A stretch of 31,765 nucleotides of DNA from Phycisphaerales bacterium UBA1926 (GCA_002337215.1 DDFO01000051.1:62779-94543); one strand, 5' to 3'. Counted from the stretch's first letter, positions 16,274-24,540 are shown. The notes: generated by a model from the sequence alone, not told the origin. Program-made: numbers and translations.

Positions 16274-18376
16274 ATGACGACCACACGACATCACACCATT
16301 CTCGCGACACTCCTCTCCGCAGCACTCGCGGTCACCGCGTCCGCCCAGGACGATGTGTTCGCCCAGCCCGAGAGCCAGCCCGAGAGCCAGCCCGAGAGCC
16401 AGCCCGCCACCCAGCCGGAGAGCCCCCCCGCTGCGCAGGCCGAGGCTCAGCCCGCCACGGCCCAGATCACCATCGGCCAGCTGCTCGCCCAGACCGACGG
16501 CTACCCCGCCCCCACCCGCCTGGGCGCGCGTGCCCATGTCCTCCGCGAAGCCCAGCAGGTGCCCAGCGCCGTGATCATCGTCAACAACGCGACCGATGCC
16601 GCCCGGGTCATCGGGCTTTGGGGCGGGCTCACGCGTTTCCCCGTGCTCATCGATGACGGGAGCGTGCTCGCGGCCGAGAACATCGCGCGGTTCGTCCGCG
16701 CCTTCAAGCCGGGCTCGGTCATCCGCTGGACACCCGATGATTCCGAGCCGTGGCCCGAAAGCCCGACCGAGAGCGCCAAGCGGATCATCTCCGTCCTCGG
16801 GCGCACGCTCGACCGGAACGAAGAGTCGACGACGATGGTCAAGGTGCTCGAGAAGATGCGCGCCAACGGCATCGGCCCCAACGGCGCCGTCTCGATCGAC
16901 CCGTCGGACCCCTCGTGGATCGCGGGCCTCGCTCTCGCCGCGGGACGCGCCCAGGTCGTCGTCTTCGCCCAGCCGCAGGGCGGGGTGAACGGGCAGATGA
17001 CCGGCAACGACATGCGCGCGCTCGCGGGCACCATCCAGCAGCAACTCGAAGCCGTCGGCGTTTCGTGGGAAAACCTGGGTGACGACATCGACAGCATCAC
17101 CATTCTCGGCAACGGCGCGCTCCGCGTGGGGCTGGGTATCGACGGCAAGGACGAGAAAGCACTCACCGATCTGATCGGGCGCCACCGCGGCGGCATCGGC
17201 AACCGCTGGGCGTGGGCCGGCGCGATGTTCGGCGATGCGCAGTCGTCGCTCTACCGCGCGATGTGCGGCATGTTCATCCCCGCCGACTCGGCCTGGCTCT
17301 TCGACGGCTACGGGCGCGGCGACCCCTGGGACCTCTACGACGCGACCAGCGCCGGGCGCATCATCGACCGGGGCGGGATGAGCGTCGAAGTTCATGACAC
17401 GCCCGACAACGGCGTCCGCGATTGGCGCACGGCGGTCCGCGGCGGGATCGACGCCGACCTCGTGCTCATCAACAGCAAGGGGGGCGTCGTGTATTTCGCG
17501 CTGGGCGATGGCAACGCCTACCCGGGCGACATCCCGCTGCTCGAATCCCCCGCCGCGGTCCACCTCGTCCACTCGTGGTCGAGCCGGGTGCCGGGCAGCG
17601 TCCGTTCCGTCGCGGGTCGCTGGCTCGAACACGGCGCGTACCTGTTCTACGGGTCGATCGACGAACCGTTCCTGACGGCGTTCGTGCAGACGCCGCAGGT
17701 CGCGGGCCGGCTCCTGGGCGGCCTGCCGTGGGGCGTCGCGGTGCGTCAGCCGTCGGGCCCCGCGTGGAAGCTCAACGTGCTGGGCGATCCCCTCGTGACG
17801 TTCGTCCCCGATTCCAAGGCGGGGACGCGCCTCGGGGCAAACGTTTCGTTCGAAAACGCGCGCCCGGTCCGGGACATCGTCGCCGAGATGCTCAAGGCGG
17901 AGCGATACGACAAGGCGATCCGCGACCTGACCATCGCAGGGCGCGACGATGACGCGGCGAGGCTTTCGGCGGCGTTGCTCAAAGACAAGCCCGACGCGGT
18001 CGGCAACGCCGTCGCGCTGCAGATGGTTCTGCCGCTCTACCGGACGGGGCGATACAACGCGCTCGCCGACGCGTACAACCGCATCGACCCCGCCCGCCAG
18101 AAGACGTTGATCCTGCAGGACGCGCTCTGGCACGCGGGTCGCGCGGCGCTCGAGGCGGGCCCCGACACGCGGTTCGAGGGACTCCTCCGCCGGAACCTGC
18201 GCCGCTACCAGGAAGAACGCGACGCGGTCGAGCTCTCGGGCTACATCGCCTCGCGTGCCGGGCCTCGAGAGGCGGCCGCGTTCCTCGAGGGCGTCGCGCC
18301 CACCATCGACAACGCCAACCGCCGCAAGGCGATCGACGAGGCGATCCGCAAGCTCGGTGGGCCCGCTCGGCCCTGA
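16274..18376 (+). CDS. Exported protein of unknown function, 700 aa
   Basis: A Sec signal peptide is clear (hydrophobic TILATLLSAALAVTASA, cleavage near residue 24). A Gln/Pro/Glu-rich linker (about 30-62) with three PESQ units follows. The middle region (about 90-555) contains SGW-like blocks: FPVLIDDGSVLAAENIARFV, LVLINSKGGVVYFALGDG, VHLVHSWSSRVPGSV, EHGAYLFYGSIDEPFLTAF and LNVLGDPLVTF. The last two recall the end of gingipain/caspase-like (C25) peptidase domains, but no Cys is seen where the nucleophile is expected. The C-terminal part (about 560-700) is helical and could be TPR-like. Length and signal peptide indicate a periplasmic or surface role. The start is at 16274, and the gene converges on comEC. 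Confidence 0.75.
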   Translation: MTTTRHHTILATLLSAALAVTASAQDDVFAQPESQPESQPESQPATQPESPPAAQAEAQPATAQITIGQLLAQTDGYPAPTRLGARAHVLREAQQVPSAVIIVNNATDAARVIGLWGGLTRFPVLIDDGSVLAAENIARFVRAFKPGSVIRWTPDDSEPWPESPTESAKRIISVLGRTLDRNEESTTMVKVLEKMRANGIGPNGAVSIDPSDPSWIAGLALAAGRAQVVVFAQPQGGVNGQMTGNDMRALAGTIQQQLEAVGVSWENLGDDIDSITILGNGALRVGLGIDGKDEKALTDLIGRHRGGIGNRWAWAGAMFGDAQSSLYRAMCGMFIPADSAWLFDGYGRGDPWDLYDATSAGRIIDRGGMSVEVHDTPDNGVRDWRTAVRGGIDADLVLINSKGGVVYFALGDGNAYPGDIPLLESPAAVHLVHSWSSRVPGSVRSVAGRWLEHGAYLFYGSIDEPFLTAFVQTPQVAGRLLGGLPWGVAVRQPSGPAWKLNVLGDPLVTFVPDSKAGTRLGANVSFENARPVRDIVAEMLKAERYDKAIRDLTIAGRDDDAARLSAALLKDKPDAVGNAVALQMVLPLYRTGRYNALADAYNRIDPARQKTLILQDALWHAGRAALEAGPDTRFEGLLRRNLRRYQEERDAVELSGYIASRAGPREAAAFLEGVAPTIDNANRRKAIDEAIRKLGGPARP
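16367..16402 (+). repeat. Three perfect 12-bp tandem repeats coding for PESQ
   Basis: CCCGAGAGCCAG occurs three times in a row within the linker of the exported protein. The identical codons in each unit suggest recent slippage, and the 12-bp unit keeps the reading frame. Confidence 0.85.
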
Positions 18377-18382
18377 CCCGGC

Positions 18383-21055
18383 TCAGTCGGCTCGGTCGGT
18401 TCGCAGCGGCCCGGCGCGGATCGGGCCGGCATTGACCGATCCTGTTTCGACCGACCCGTCGTCGCGGATCTCGGCCCACAACGCCCCGTCCCGCGCGGTG
18501 ATCCCCCACCACGCGCCGAGGTCCCGCTTCACCCGGTTCCAGCGCCGGTCCCCGAGCCGGCCCCGCCCCGTGGACTGCAGCACCGCCGAGGGGCCAACCG
18601 CCTCCACGAACGCCTCGGCCACCGCGTGGTGGCTCCCGTGGTGCGCGAGCTCCATGACGTCCGCGTCGAGCAGGCCGACACCGCGGCCCGCGTCGCCGGG
18701 TGGACCATCGCCGGCGAGCAGCATCAGCATCGCCGACCGCTGGATGTCGCCCACGAGCAGCACACGCCGTTCGCCGGATTCGGTGGGCACCTCGAGCCGG
18801 GCGACCAGCGAGCGGTCGTTGGCGGCGCGGATGCTCACCGGCGGTGTTTCCGAGGGCCAGAGCACGCCGAGCGTCGCGCCCCCGAGCCGGAGGGTCTCGC
18901 CTTTCGCGATCGGCTCAACGACCACGCCGAGCCGGTCCATCTGCGCGAGAAACATCCGTTCCGCGGAATCGGCGTGTGATGCGCGCATCTCCGCGAGCGC
19001 CGGCGCGCTGACCAGCACGCGGCGCAGCCCGATCGCGACCGCCGCGTCGGGCAGCGCGCCGTAGTGATCGACGTTCGCGTGCGTGATCAGGGCCGTGCGC
19101 ACGCGGGGCGAGCCCAGCTCGCGCAGCGATGACGGGATCGTCCGCACGCCGAGGCGCGGGCGCAGCGAGCCCGCGTCCCACAGCACGGCGTCGTCCCCCG
19201 CGCGCACAAGTAGGCACGACCCGTCCCCCACCGCGAGCATGTCCACCCGCGCCGCGACGCCCCGGTCGAGCGAGCCCGATTCGTGAACCTCGACCCCGAA
19301 CCAGAGCACGACCGCCGCCAGCCCGGCCCAGGGCCGCCAGTCGCGGAGGCGGGCGCGCGCGACGAGCCACAGGATGCCGCAGGCCGCGGCGATCGACCAC
19401 GCCGCCGAGACCGGGGGCGCGACCCGGTGCGTCCCGGCCGAGTCGAACACACCGGCGACCCACGCGAGCGCACGCCCGAGCACCAGCGAAGCATCGAGCA
19501 GGAACCCGCCGATCGGATCGGAGACCATCGAGACCGACAGCCCGGCGAGCCCGACGACCTGGATGAGCGACGCGATCGGCGTCGTCGCGATCACCGCGAC
19601 CGGCGTGAGCGGGTTGAACGACCCGGTGTGGTAGAGGATCACCGGGGCGCTGACGAGCCACGCGACCAGGGCCGTGACCGCGTGAGCGCGCACAAACTCC
19701 GCCCCGAGCGCGCGCCGCGTGACCGGTCGGCCCAGCGACGCGTCGAGCGTGAACCGCATCGTGCGCCCGACGGTCCACGGGTGCCGGTCGGCGGCCATCC
19801 AGACGAGCAGGGCGGTGAGGCCCATCGTGAGCTGGAAGCCGAGCGTGGTGAGGTCCATCGGGCGCGCGAGCACGAGCAGCAGCGCGACCCACCCGAGCAC
19901 CGTGAGGTGATCCCACCGGCGCGCGAACGCTCGGGAGATGAGCATCGCCGCGGCGAGCAGGGCGGCGCGGACGATCGGCGTATTGGCCGGAACGATGAGC
20001 AGGTAGGCACCGAGGAACGCGAGCCCGACGAACGCCTCGGCGCGCGGGCGGTCGCCCGTGACGCGCACGAGCCCGACGGTGAGCATCGCGAGGACCGAGA
20101 GGTGGAACCCCGAGATGGCGAGCAGATGAGCCGTGCCGGTGCGCGCGTAGGCCGAGGTGGTGCGCCCGCTCGCGGCCCGTTCGCCGACGAGCATCGCGCG
20201 CACGGCGTCGGCGCCCGGCTCGTCGGTGTCGATCATCGTGCGCGCTCGTCGGCGCACGGACGACGCTGCGCGGATCGCCTGTGAGCGCGCGCCGTCCACC
20301 CCGCCGTGCGGCTCGAGCCTCGTGATGGTTCCGGTGCTGGCGCGGAGCGTTCCCGCGCCGCCGCGCTGGCGCGACCAGAGCCGACCGTCGGCCTGCCCCG
20401 GGTTCGTCGGCGCGGCCGGGCCGCGGAACATGCCGAGCGCTTCGATGCGGTCGCCCACGCGCAGGTTGCCCTCTTCCAGCCCCTCGGTGAGCACGCGGAG
20501 TGTGCCCGTCGCGCTCCGAGAGCCGTCCGCGAGCACCAGCGTGTCGGCGTCCAGTTCAAAGGAGATCGCCGGCTCGTCGAAGCGCATGAGTTTCTCGTCG
20601 AGCGTGCCCGGCTCGGCGTCGTCGGTCCTTGGGTCGCTGACGACGACACCCCGCACGCGGATGAGCGGCGGGGCCTCCGACGGCGTCATCCCCGCGACCA
20701 GGCGCGACAGATGGTCGGGCGGCGGCTCGGCGAGTTGGGCACGAGCGGCGGCGAACCCGAGGCACACGCACGCGAAAAGCATCAGCACGCGCGCAAGCCG
20801 GGACGGGACAAGGAGCACGAGCGATGCGAGCGTGCCCGCGAGACCGAACGCGATGGGGGAGAGGTGCGTCGGTCCGGCGATGCCGTCAAGATGGATCCGC
20901 ATCGACCACCGCGCGGCGAGCACGCCCATCGCGGCTGCGGCGAAGCAGGACCACGACCGCCTTCGGGCGTCCCGGCGCGTCGGAATTCGGTGCGGCGCGT
21001 CGTGCACGCGGACATCGTCGCCGATCAGGACCGGTGCGGCAACCGCAGGGGGCAT
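18383..21055 (-). CDS. comEC: ComEC/Rec2-family DNA uptake channel
   Basis: ComEC carries single-stranded DNA across the inner membrane during natural transformation. The 890-aa product has two or three N-terminal transmembrane segments (about 36-108), an OB-fold-like external region (about 130-250), the Competence membrane domain with HLLAISGFHLS (310-320) and many helices to about residue 590. The C-terminal metallo-beta-lactamase domain follows (about 600-880), with THANVDHYG (His659, Asp663, His664) and LAHHGSHHA. All three parts of a full ComEC are present. The ATG at 21055 is the only clear start in the frame because a TGA lies four codons upstream. No Shine-Dalgarno site is seen. The pilin-like gene upstream is on the same strand, with a terminator between them. 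Confidence 0.93.
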   Translation of the reverse strand: MPPAVAAPVLIGDDVRVHDAPHRIPTRRDARRRSWSCFAAAAMGVLAARWSMRIHLDGIAGPTHLSPIAFGLAGTLASLVLLVPSRLARVLMLFACVCLGFAAARAQLAEPPPDHLSRLVAGMTPSEAPPLIRVRGVVVSDPRTDDAEPGTLDEKLMRFDEPAISFELDADTLVLADGSRSATGTLRVLTEGLEEGNLRVGDRIEALGMFRGPAAPTNPGQADGRLWSRQRGGAGTLRASTGTITRLEPHGGVDGARSQAIRAASSVRRRARTMIDTDEPGADAVRAMLVGERAASGRTTSAYARTGTAHLLAISGFHLSVLAMLTVGLVRVTGDRPRAEAFVGLAFLGAYLLIVPANTPIVRAALLAAAMLISRAFARRWDHLTVLGWVALLLVLARPMDLTTLGFQLTMGLTALLVWMAADRHPWTVGRTMRFTLDASLGRPVTRRALGAEFVRAHAVTALVAWLVSAPVILYHTGSFNPLTPVAVIATTPIASLIQVVGLAGLSVSMVSDPIGGFLLDASLVLGRALAWVAGVFDSAGTHRVAPPVSAAWSIAAACGILWLVARARLRDWRPWAGLAAVVLWFGVEVHESGSLDRGVAARVDMLAVGDGSCLLVRAGDDAVLWDAGSLRPRLGVRTIPSSLRELGSPRVRTALITHANVDHYGALPDAAVAIGLRRVLVSAPALAEMRASHADSAERMFLAQMDRLGVVVEPIAKGETLRLGGATLGVLWPSETPPVSIRAANDRSLVARLEVPTESGERRVLLVGDIQRSAMLMLLAGDGPPGDAGRGVGLLDADVMELAHHGSHHAVAEAFVEAVGPSAVLQSTGRGRLGDRRWNRVKRDLGAWWGITARDGALWAEIRDDGSVETGSVNAGPIRAGPLRTDRAD

Positions 21056-21073
21056 GGGTGAACGTCACGACAG

Positions 21074-21103
21074 AAAAATGGCACGGCGGTGCGCGCCGTG
21101 CCA
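21074..21103 (-). terminator. Rho-independent terminator after the pseudopilin-like gene
   Basis: A perfect 10-bp stem (TGGCACGGCG with CGCCGTGCCA) and 5-base loop is followed by five U on the minus strand. It lies about 90 bp after the pseudopilin stop and just before comEC, so comEC probably has its own promoter or depends on readthrough. Confidence 0.8.
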
Positions 21104-21150
21104 CAGAATTGTGTATTGCTGAACTCGGGGCTTCGCCGGATCTAGCCGGG

Positions 21151-21190
21151 ACGAACTGGGTGCAACTGGGTGCAACTGGGTGCGACTGGG
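21151..21190. repeat. Four tandem 10-bp units after the pseudopilin stop codon
   Basis: The units are variants of TGCAACTGGG, the middle two identical, with a decayed fifth copy running into the stop codon at 21194. The 10-bp period equals one helical turn. It sits between the stop codon and the terminator. Confidence 0.8.
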
Positions 21191-21193
21191 ACT

Positions 21194-22354
21194 CTACTGG
21201 GCGACGATGAGATCGTCGAAGCCTTCGAGGAAGTCGGTCGTGATGGGCTGGTTGTTCTCGCCCTTGCGGCGGTCGTCGGCGCTGCTGGGCATGGCGGTGT
21301 TGAAGAAGTTGACGCCGTAGGTGATGTTGAAGCTCCCGCCGCCCAACGCGTCGCCCGGGACGACCCGGCTCAGCCGCTTGTCGGCGGCGCCGAGATAGAC
21401 CCCGTCGGGCCCGGCGGAGTGGGCGACGAACGACCCGCGCGGGCGCTTGGGATAGATGTTGTCGTAATCGAAGCCGTTGAGGAACGCCTCGTCGGGGTAG
21501 CCGGGGTGGCCGAGCAGGGCGGCCATCACACCCTCGATCGCCTCGTGCCCGCCGCTGTTGAGCGCGCCCTGGCCGATCAGGCTCCCGATCTGACCCGGCA
21601 CGGGGTTGGCGGTCATGTCCTGGCCCTGCTCACCCAGACTGGGGCTGGAGAGCATCGAGCCGTTGCCCGCCCAATAGAAGAGAGCGCGGCCATCGTCGAC
21701 GTTCTCGGTCGCGAACTGGTGCGATTCACGGATCGAGGTCGGTCCGTTGTTGTTCTCGATCCAGGCAAGGATGGGCTGGCCGAACGGGTCGGTCAGGTCG
21801 GGCAGGCCCGTCGCCTCGCCGATCGCTTGATCGTTGATCGTGCCCGGCTGCTGGTTGTCGCTCATGTACGCGAGGTTCTCGGCGCTGGGCAGGAAGTAGG
21901 CGTCCTCGCCGACGCCGATCAGGTCGGGCTTGACCCAGATCGCACTGGCGGCATCGCCCGTCGGGTTGACCTCGATCCAGCCGGTCGTGTCGGCGGGAGT
22001 CCCGACCGAGATCGCGTCGCCGCCCGAGAGGTCGAGCAGGGCGTTCTCCATGTAGGTCAGCCCCGCGCCGGCGCCGGCGGAGAAGTTGGTCGTCGATCCG
22101 ATCTGGTCGGCGTCGAAATAGCCGGGCTGCCGGCGGTTGTCGAGTTCGAACTGTCCCGCGGCCTGGTTCAGGCCTGCGAGCAGCGCCTTCGTCGAGGCCT
22201 GCCGCCCGCTCGAGCGGACCGCGCCGAGGGCGGGCAGCAGGATCGCGATCATGAGCGCGATGATGAAGATCACCGTCAGCAATTCGATGAGCGAGAAGGC
22301 CCGCCGGGTTGTGATCACCGGGCTGGAACGAGTCGGAAGCGTGTGACGCGGCAT
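21194..22354 (-). CDS. Type IV pilin/type II pseudopilin-like protein
   Basis: The 386-aa product has a class III prepilin signal: TTRRAFSLIELLTVIFIIA followed by further hydrophobic residues, with Glu at position 5 of the mature helix after cleavage between Ala and Phe (consensus is usually Gly). A large Asp/Gly/Asn-rich C-terminal globular part follows, much longer than in typical pilins, as is common in planctomycete pseudopilin-like proteins. The ATG at 22354 has AAGGGG 8-9 nt upstream. The last residues are EGFDDLIVAQ. Its leader is about 200 nt long with stable hairpins. It could belong to a type II secretion or type IV pilus system; adjacency to comEC is suggestive of DNA uptake but not proof. 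Confidence 0.85.
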   Translation of the reverse strand: MPRHTLPTRSSPVITTRRAFSLIELLTVIFIIALMIAILLPALGAVRSSGRQASTKALLAGLNQAAGQFELDNRRQPGYFDADQIGSTTNFSAGAGAGLTYMENALLDLSGGDAISVGTPADTTGWIEVNPTGDAASAIWVKPDLIGVGEDAYFLPSAENLAYMSDNQQPGTINDQAIGEATGLPDLTDPFGQPILAWIENNNGPTSIRESHQFATENVDDGRALFYWAGNGSMLSSPSLGEQGQDMTANPVPGQIGSLIGQGALNSGGHEAIEGVMAALLGHPGYPDEAFLNGFDYDNIYPKRPRGSFVAHSAGPDGVYLGAADKRLSRVVPGDALGGGSFNITYGVNFFNTAMPSSADDRRKGENNQPITTDFLEGFDDLIVAQ

Positions 22355-22466
22355 CGTGTGATCCCCTTCGGCTGGTGCGGGTCCGCTGGTCCGGCGGACG
22401 CTTCTTGGTCGGCTGTTCTGAAAGCCAGGCCCCGCGCCATGTCCCGCGAACATGACAGTACGGGCA

Positions 22467-22502
22467 CTCCCGCAACGGGAGCGCGTGCGGGCTCCCACGC
22501 GC
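22467..22502 (-). promoter_or_regulatory. Overlapping alternative hairpins in the pseudopilin leader
   Basis: Three perfect stems share bases: CTCCCG/CGGGAG with a 3-base loop (22467-22481), GGGAGC/GCTCCC (22477-22496) and GCGCGTG/CACGCGC (22481-22502). They cannot all form together. The arrangement resembles an attenuator, but GC-rich DNA makes chance stems common. Confidence 0.4.
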
Positions 22503-22562
22503 CGCGGTCGCTCCGTGTGCGCACCGCGCCATTCCAAGAGGAGGGGCCGCGGCACGAAGGAG

Positions 22563-22581
22563 TCTATACAAGTGCTCTATA
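22563..22581 (-). promoter_or_regulatory. Possible pseudopilin promoter region
   Basis: Two TATAGA hexamers, 13 bp apart, lie on the minus strand. TTGAAT stands 19 nt upstream of the first (22576-22581), a loose fit to a -35. Confidence 0.35.
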
Positions 22582-22770
22582 CGGACGGATTGCGGGCCGG
22601 ATTCAAACTGTCGTGACAAGTCGCCGCGATCTGTCTGTGGCAAACACACACCAATCAGACGGGGCGTGTCGGGCCGGCGATCGCCGAGTTGACCCGCACT
22701 GAACTCCAGTAGCCGTCGGCGGTGTTTGTGTTATGTTTGTGCTCGTGAACACGGTTCCCGACGTCACGGT

Positions 22771-22776
22771 TACATT
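22771..22776 (+). promoter_or_regulatory. TANNNT -10-like element before the fusion gene
   Basis: TACATT lies 6 nt before the ATG of the YrdC-like/phosphatase fusion. No Shine-Dalgarno site is present. Confidence 0.4.
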
Positions 22777-22782
22777 GTATTG

Positions 22783-24024
22783 ATGTGGACCGGCGCGGAG
22801 AATCGGGTGACGTTGCTCGGGCTGGATGCGGAGACGCTCGCGGAAGCGGTGCGATCCGCGGCCGAGACGATCGGCGGGGGCGGTCTCGTGATCACGCCGA
22901 CCGAGACGGTCTACGGCGTCTTTGCCTCGGCCCGCGCGCCGCATGCGCTGGACAGGCTGAACGACGCGCAATGCGGGCCGGGAGGCCCGGCCGGGGCGCC
23001 GTCCGACACCCCGCGCCATACGTGGCATGCGGATTCGGTCGGCTCGATCGAGCGGGTGGCATCGCTGCCCACCGCGGTCCACCGTCGGCTTGTGCGCGGG
23101 CTGCTGCCGGGCCCGGTTCGGCTGATTCTCGAGCAGGATTCGGCGTCTCTGGATCGCGTGTGCGCCACGCTCGGCGTCCCCGCCGGGGTGTTTACGACCG
23201 CGAAGGCCGATCATGAGCCGGCCGACGGCGATCCATCGGGCGCCGGTTGGCTCGCCGTCCGCGTGCCCGACCACAGCGTGGCGCGTGCACTGATCTCGGC
23301 GACTGATGCGCCCCTCATCGCCGACCGATTGGGTGGGATGCGTTGGCGCGACGAACGCCGGCCCGATCACCGCGTCGCCGCACAGGAGGTGCTGGACCGG
23401 GAGGGATTCGAGGGGATGATCCTCGACGCCGGATCGATCCCGTCCCGGGCGGCGTCCACGAGCGTGCGCATCCGGCTGAACGGGGCGTTCGAGGTGTCCG
23501 AGGGGGGCGCGGTGCCGGAGGAGCGAGTCATGGCGGCGTTGCGGCGGACGATCCTGTTTGTGTGCACGGGGAATACCTGCCGGAGCCCGATGGCCGAGGC
23601 GATCGCCCGGGCGATGCTCGCGGAACGAGCGACCGAAGACGGGACCGAGACGGTCGTCGCGTCCGCGGGTGTGGTGGCGGGCAACGGGATGACGGCGACG
23701 CCGGAGGCCCGGGACGCCGCCCGCGAACTGGGGGGCGATCTTTCTCAGCACCGTTCCCGGGGGCTCACGGCGGCGATGGTGGCCGAGGCGGAGCGGGTGT
23801 TCGTGATGACCGATGCGCACGGCGACCGGGCCCGGGCGTTGCTCTCGGGGTTCGGAGCGGCCGATCGGACGGATGGAGCCGGCGATGGCGTCGCGAAAAT
23901 CGAGCGGCTGGATCCTGATGGGGACATCCCGGATCCGATCGGGGGCCCGCCGGAGGTCTATCGTGAGACGGCGGAACGGATCCGCCTGGCGATCGAGAGG
24001 CGTTTCGAGGAGCTCGGGGTATGA
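22783..24024 (+). CDS. Fusion of a degenerate YrdC/TsaC-like domain and a low-molecular-weight phosphotyrosine phosphatase
   Basis: Residues 1-240 resemble the YrdC/Sua5/TsaC fold, which makes threonylcarbamoyl-AMP for tRNA t6A: TPTETVYGV (38-46), LLPGPVRLIL and LAVRVPDH are recognisable. The conserved KxR (KQRP in E. coli) is replaced by NDAQCGP, and the SxAN motif by LIADRLGG, so catalysis is doubtful. Residues 255-413 are a complete low-molecular-weight phosphatase with the P-loop CTGNTCRS (Cys261, Arg267) and the general acid Asp384 in DPIGG; the role is protein tyrosine or other phosphate ester hydrolysis. The start at 22783 is chosen over the TTG at 22726 because of domain fit and the TACATT element. 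The last bases overlap the rpiB start (ATGA). Confidence 0.88.
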   Translation: MWTGAENRVTLLGLDAETLAEAVRSAAETIGGGGLVITPTETVYGVFASARAPHALDRLNDAQCGPGGPAGAPSDTPRHTWHADSVGSIERVASLPTAVHRRLVRGLLPGPVRLILEQDSASLDRVCATLGVPAGVFTTAKADHEPADGDPSGAGWLAVRVPDHSVARALISATDAPLIADRLGGMRWRDERRPDHRVAAQEVLDREGFEGMILDAGSIPSRAASTSVRIRLNGAFEVSEGGAVPEERVMAALRRTILFVCTGNTCRSPMAEAIARAMLAERATEDGTETVVASAGVVAGNGMTATPEARDAARELGGDLSQHRSRGLTAAMVAEAERVFVMTDAHGDRARALLSGFGAADRTDGAGDGVAKIERLDPDGDIPDPIGGPPEVYRETAERIRLAIERRFEELGV

Positions 24025-24491
24025 AGATCGCGGTGTCATCGGACCATCGTGGACGTGATGTGGCTGAGCAGATCGAGCGGCACCTGCGCGAGCTGGGCCA
24101 CGAAGTGCTCGCGTCGCTCCCGACCGACGGGGAGCCCAGCGACTATCCCGACAAGGCGGCGGAGGTGGGCCGGGCGGTCGCGAGCCACGCGGCGGACCTC
24201 GGCGTGCTGATCTGCGGCACCGGGATTGGGATGTCGATCGCCGCCAACAAGGTCTGCGGCGTCCGCGCGGCGCTGGTTCACGACGAACTCACCGCAGGGC
24301 TTGCCAAGAGCCACAACAACGCGAACGTGCTGTGCCTGTCGGGCGACCTGCTCGGCGAGCGGAAGATCAGCGCGATCATCGACAAGTGGATCGAGACCGA
24401 GTTCGAGGGCGGACGGCACGAGCGCCGGGTCGAGAAGATCTCCACGATTGAGAAGGACGCGTACAAGCCCGGAGAGCCCGCGGGGGCGTGA
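24021..24491 (+). CDS. rpiB: Ribose-5-phosphate isomerase B
   Basis: RpiB interconverts ribose 5-phosphate and ribulose 5-phosphate in the pentose phosphate pathway. The 156-aa product has SSDHRG at the start, the catalytic Cys in LICGTGIGMSIAANK, and AKSHNNANVLCLS with the phosphate-binding loop. The C-terminal tail (about 135-156) is slightly longer than usual and charged. It begins with ATG overlapping the upstream fusion gene stop, so translation is coupled. A sugar-phosphate isomerase next to a phosphatase is often seen, but no direct link is known. Confidence 0.95.
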   Translation: MKIAVSSDHRGRDVAEQIERHLRELGHEVLASLPTDGEPSDYPDKAAEVGRAVASHAADLGVLICGTGIGMSIAANKVCGVRAALVHDELTAGLAKSHNNANVLCLSGDLLGERKISAIIDKWIETEFEGGRHERRVEKISTIEKDAYKPGEPAGA

Positions 24492-24525
24492 CCCATCCCT
24501 CTGGGGTTGTGAATAACTACGAGTT

Positions 24526-24531
24526 TATAAG
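24526..24531 (+). promoter_or_regulatory. Possible -10 element before the kinase gene
   Basis: TATAAG is a good -10, but the nearest -35-like TTGTGA is only 13 nt upstream. The region is AT-rich compared with its neighbours. Confidence 0.3.
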
Positions 24532-24540
24532 TGACCGATC

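Larger units (their letters stand above)
22355..22782. other. Divergent intergenic region with pilin leader hairpins and two promoters
   Basis: This 428-bp stretch has no convincing gene. It contains the leader of the pseudopilin gene with overlapping hairpins (22467-22502), two TATAGA -10-like hexamers on the minus strand (22563-22568 and 22576-22581), and TACATT upstream of the divergent fusion gene. Confidence 0.6.

Noticed and set aside
16148..18133. 661-residue minus-strand open frame opposite the exported protein
   Set aside because: The plus-strand gene has a signal peptide and coherent hydrophobic pattern; the antisense frame has none.
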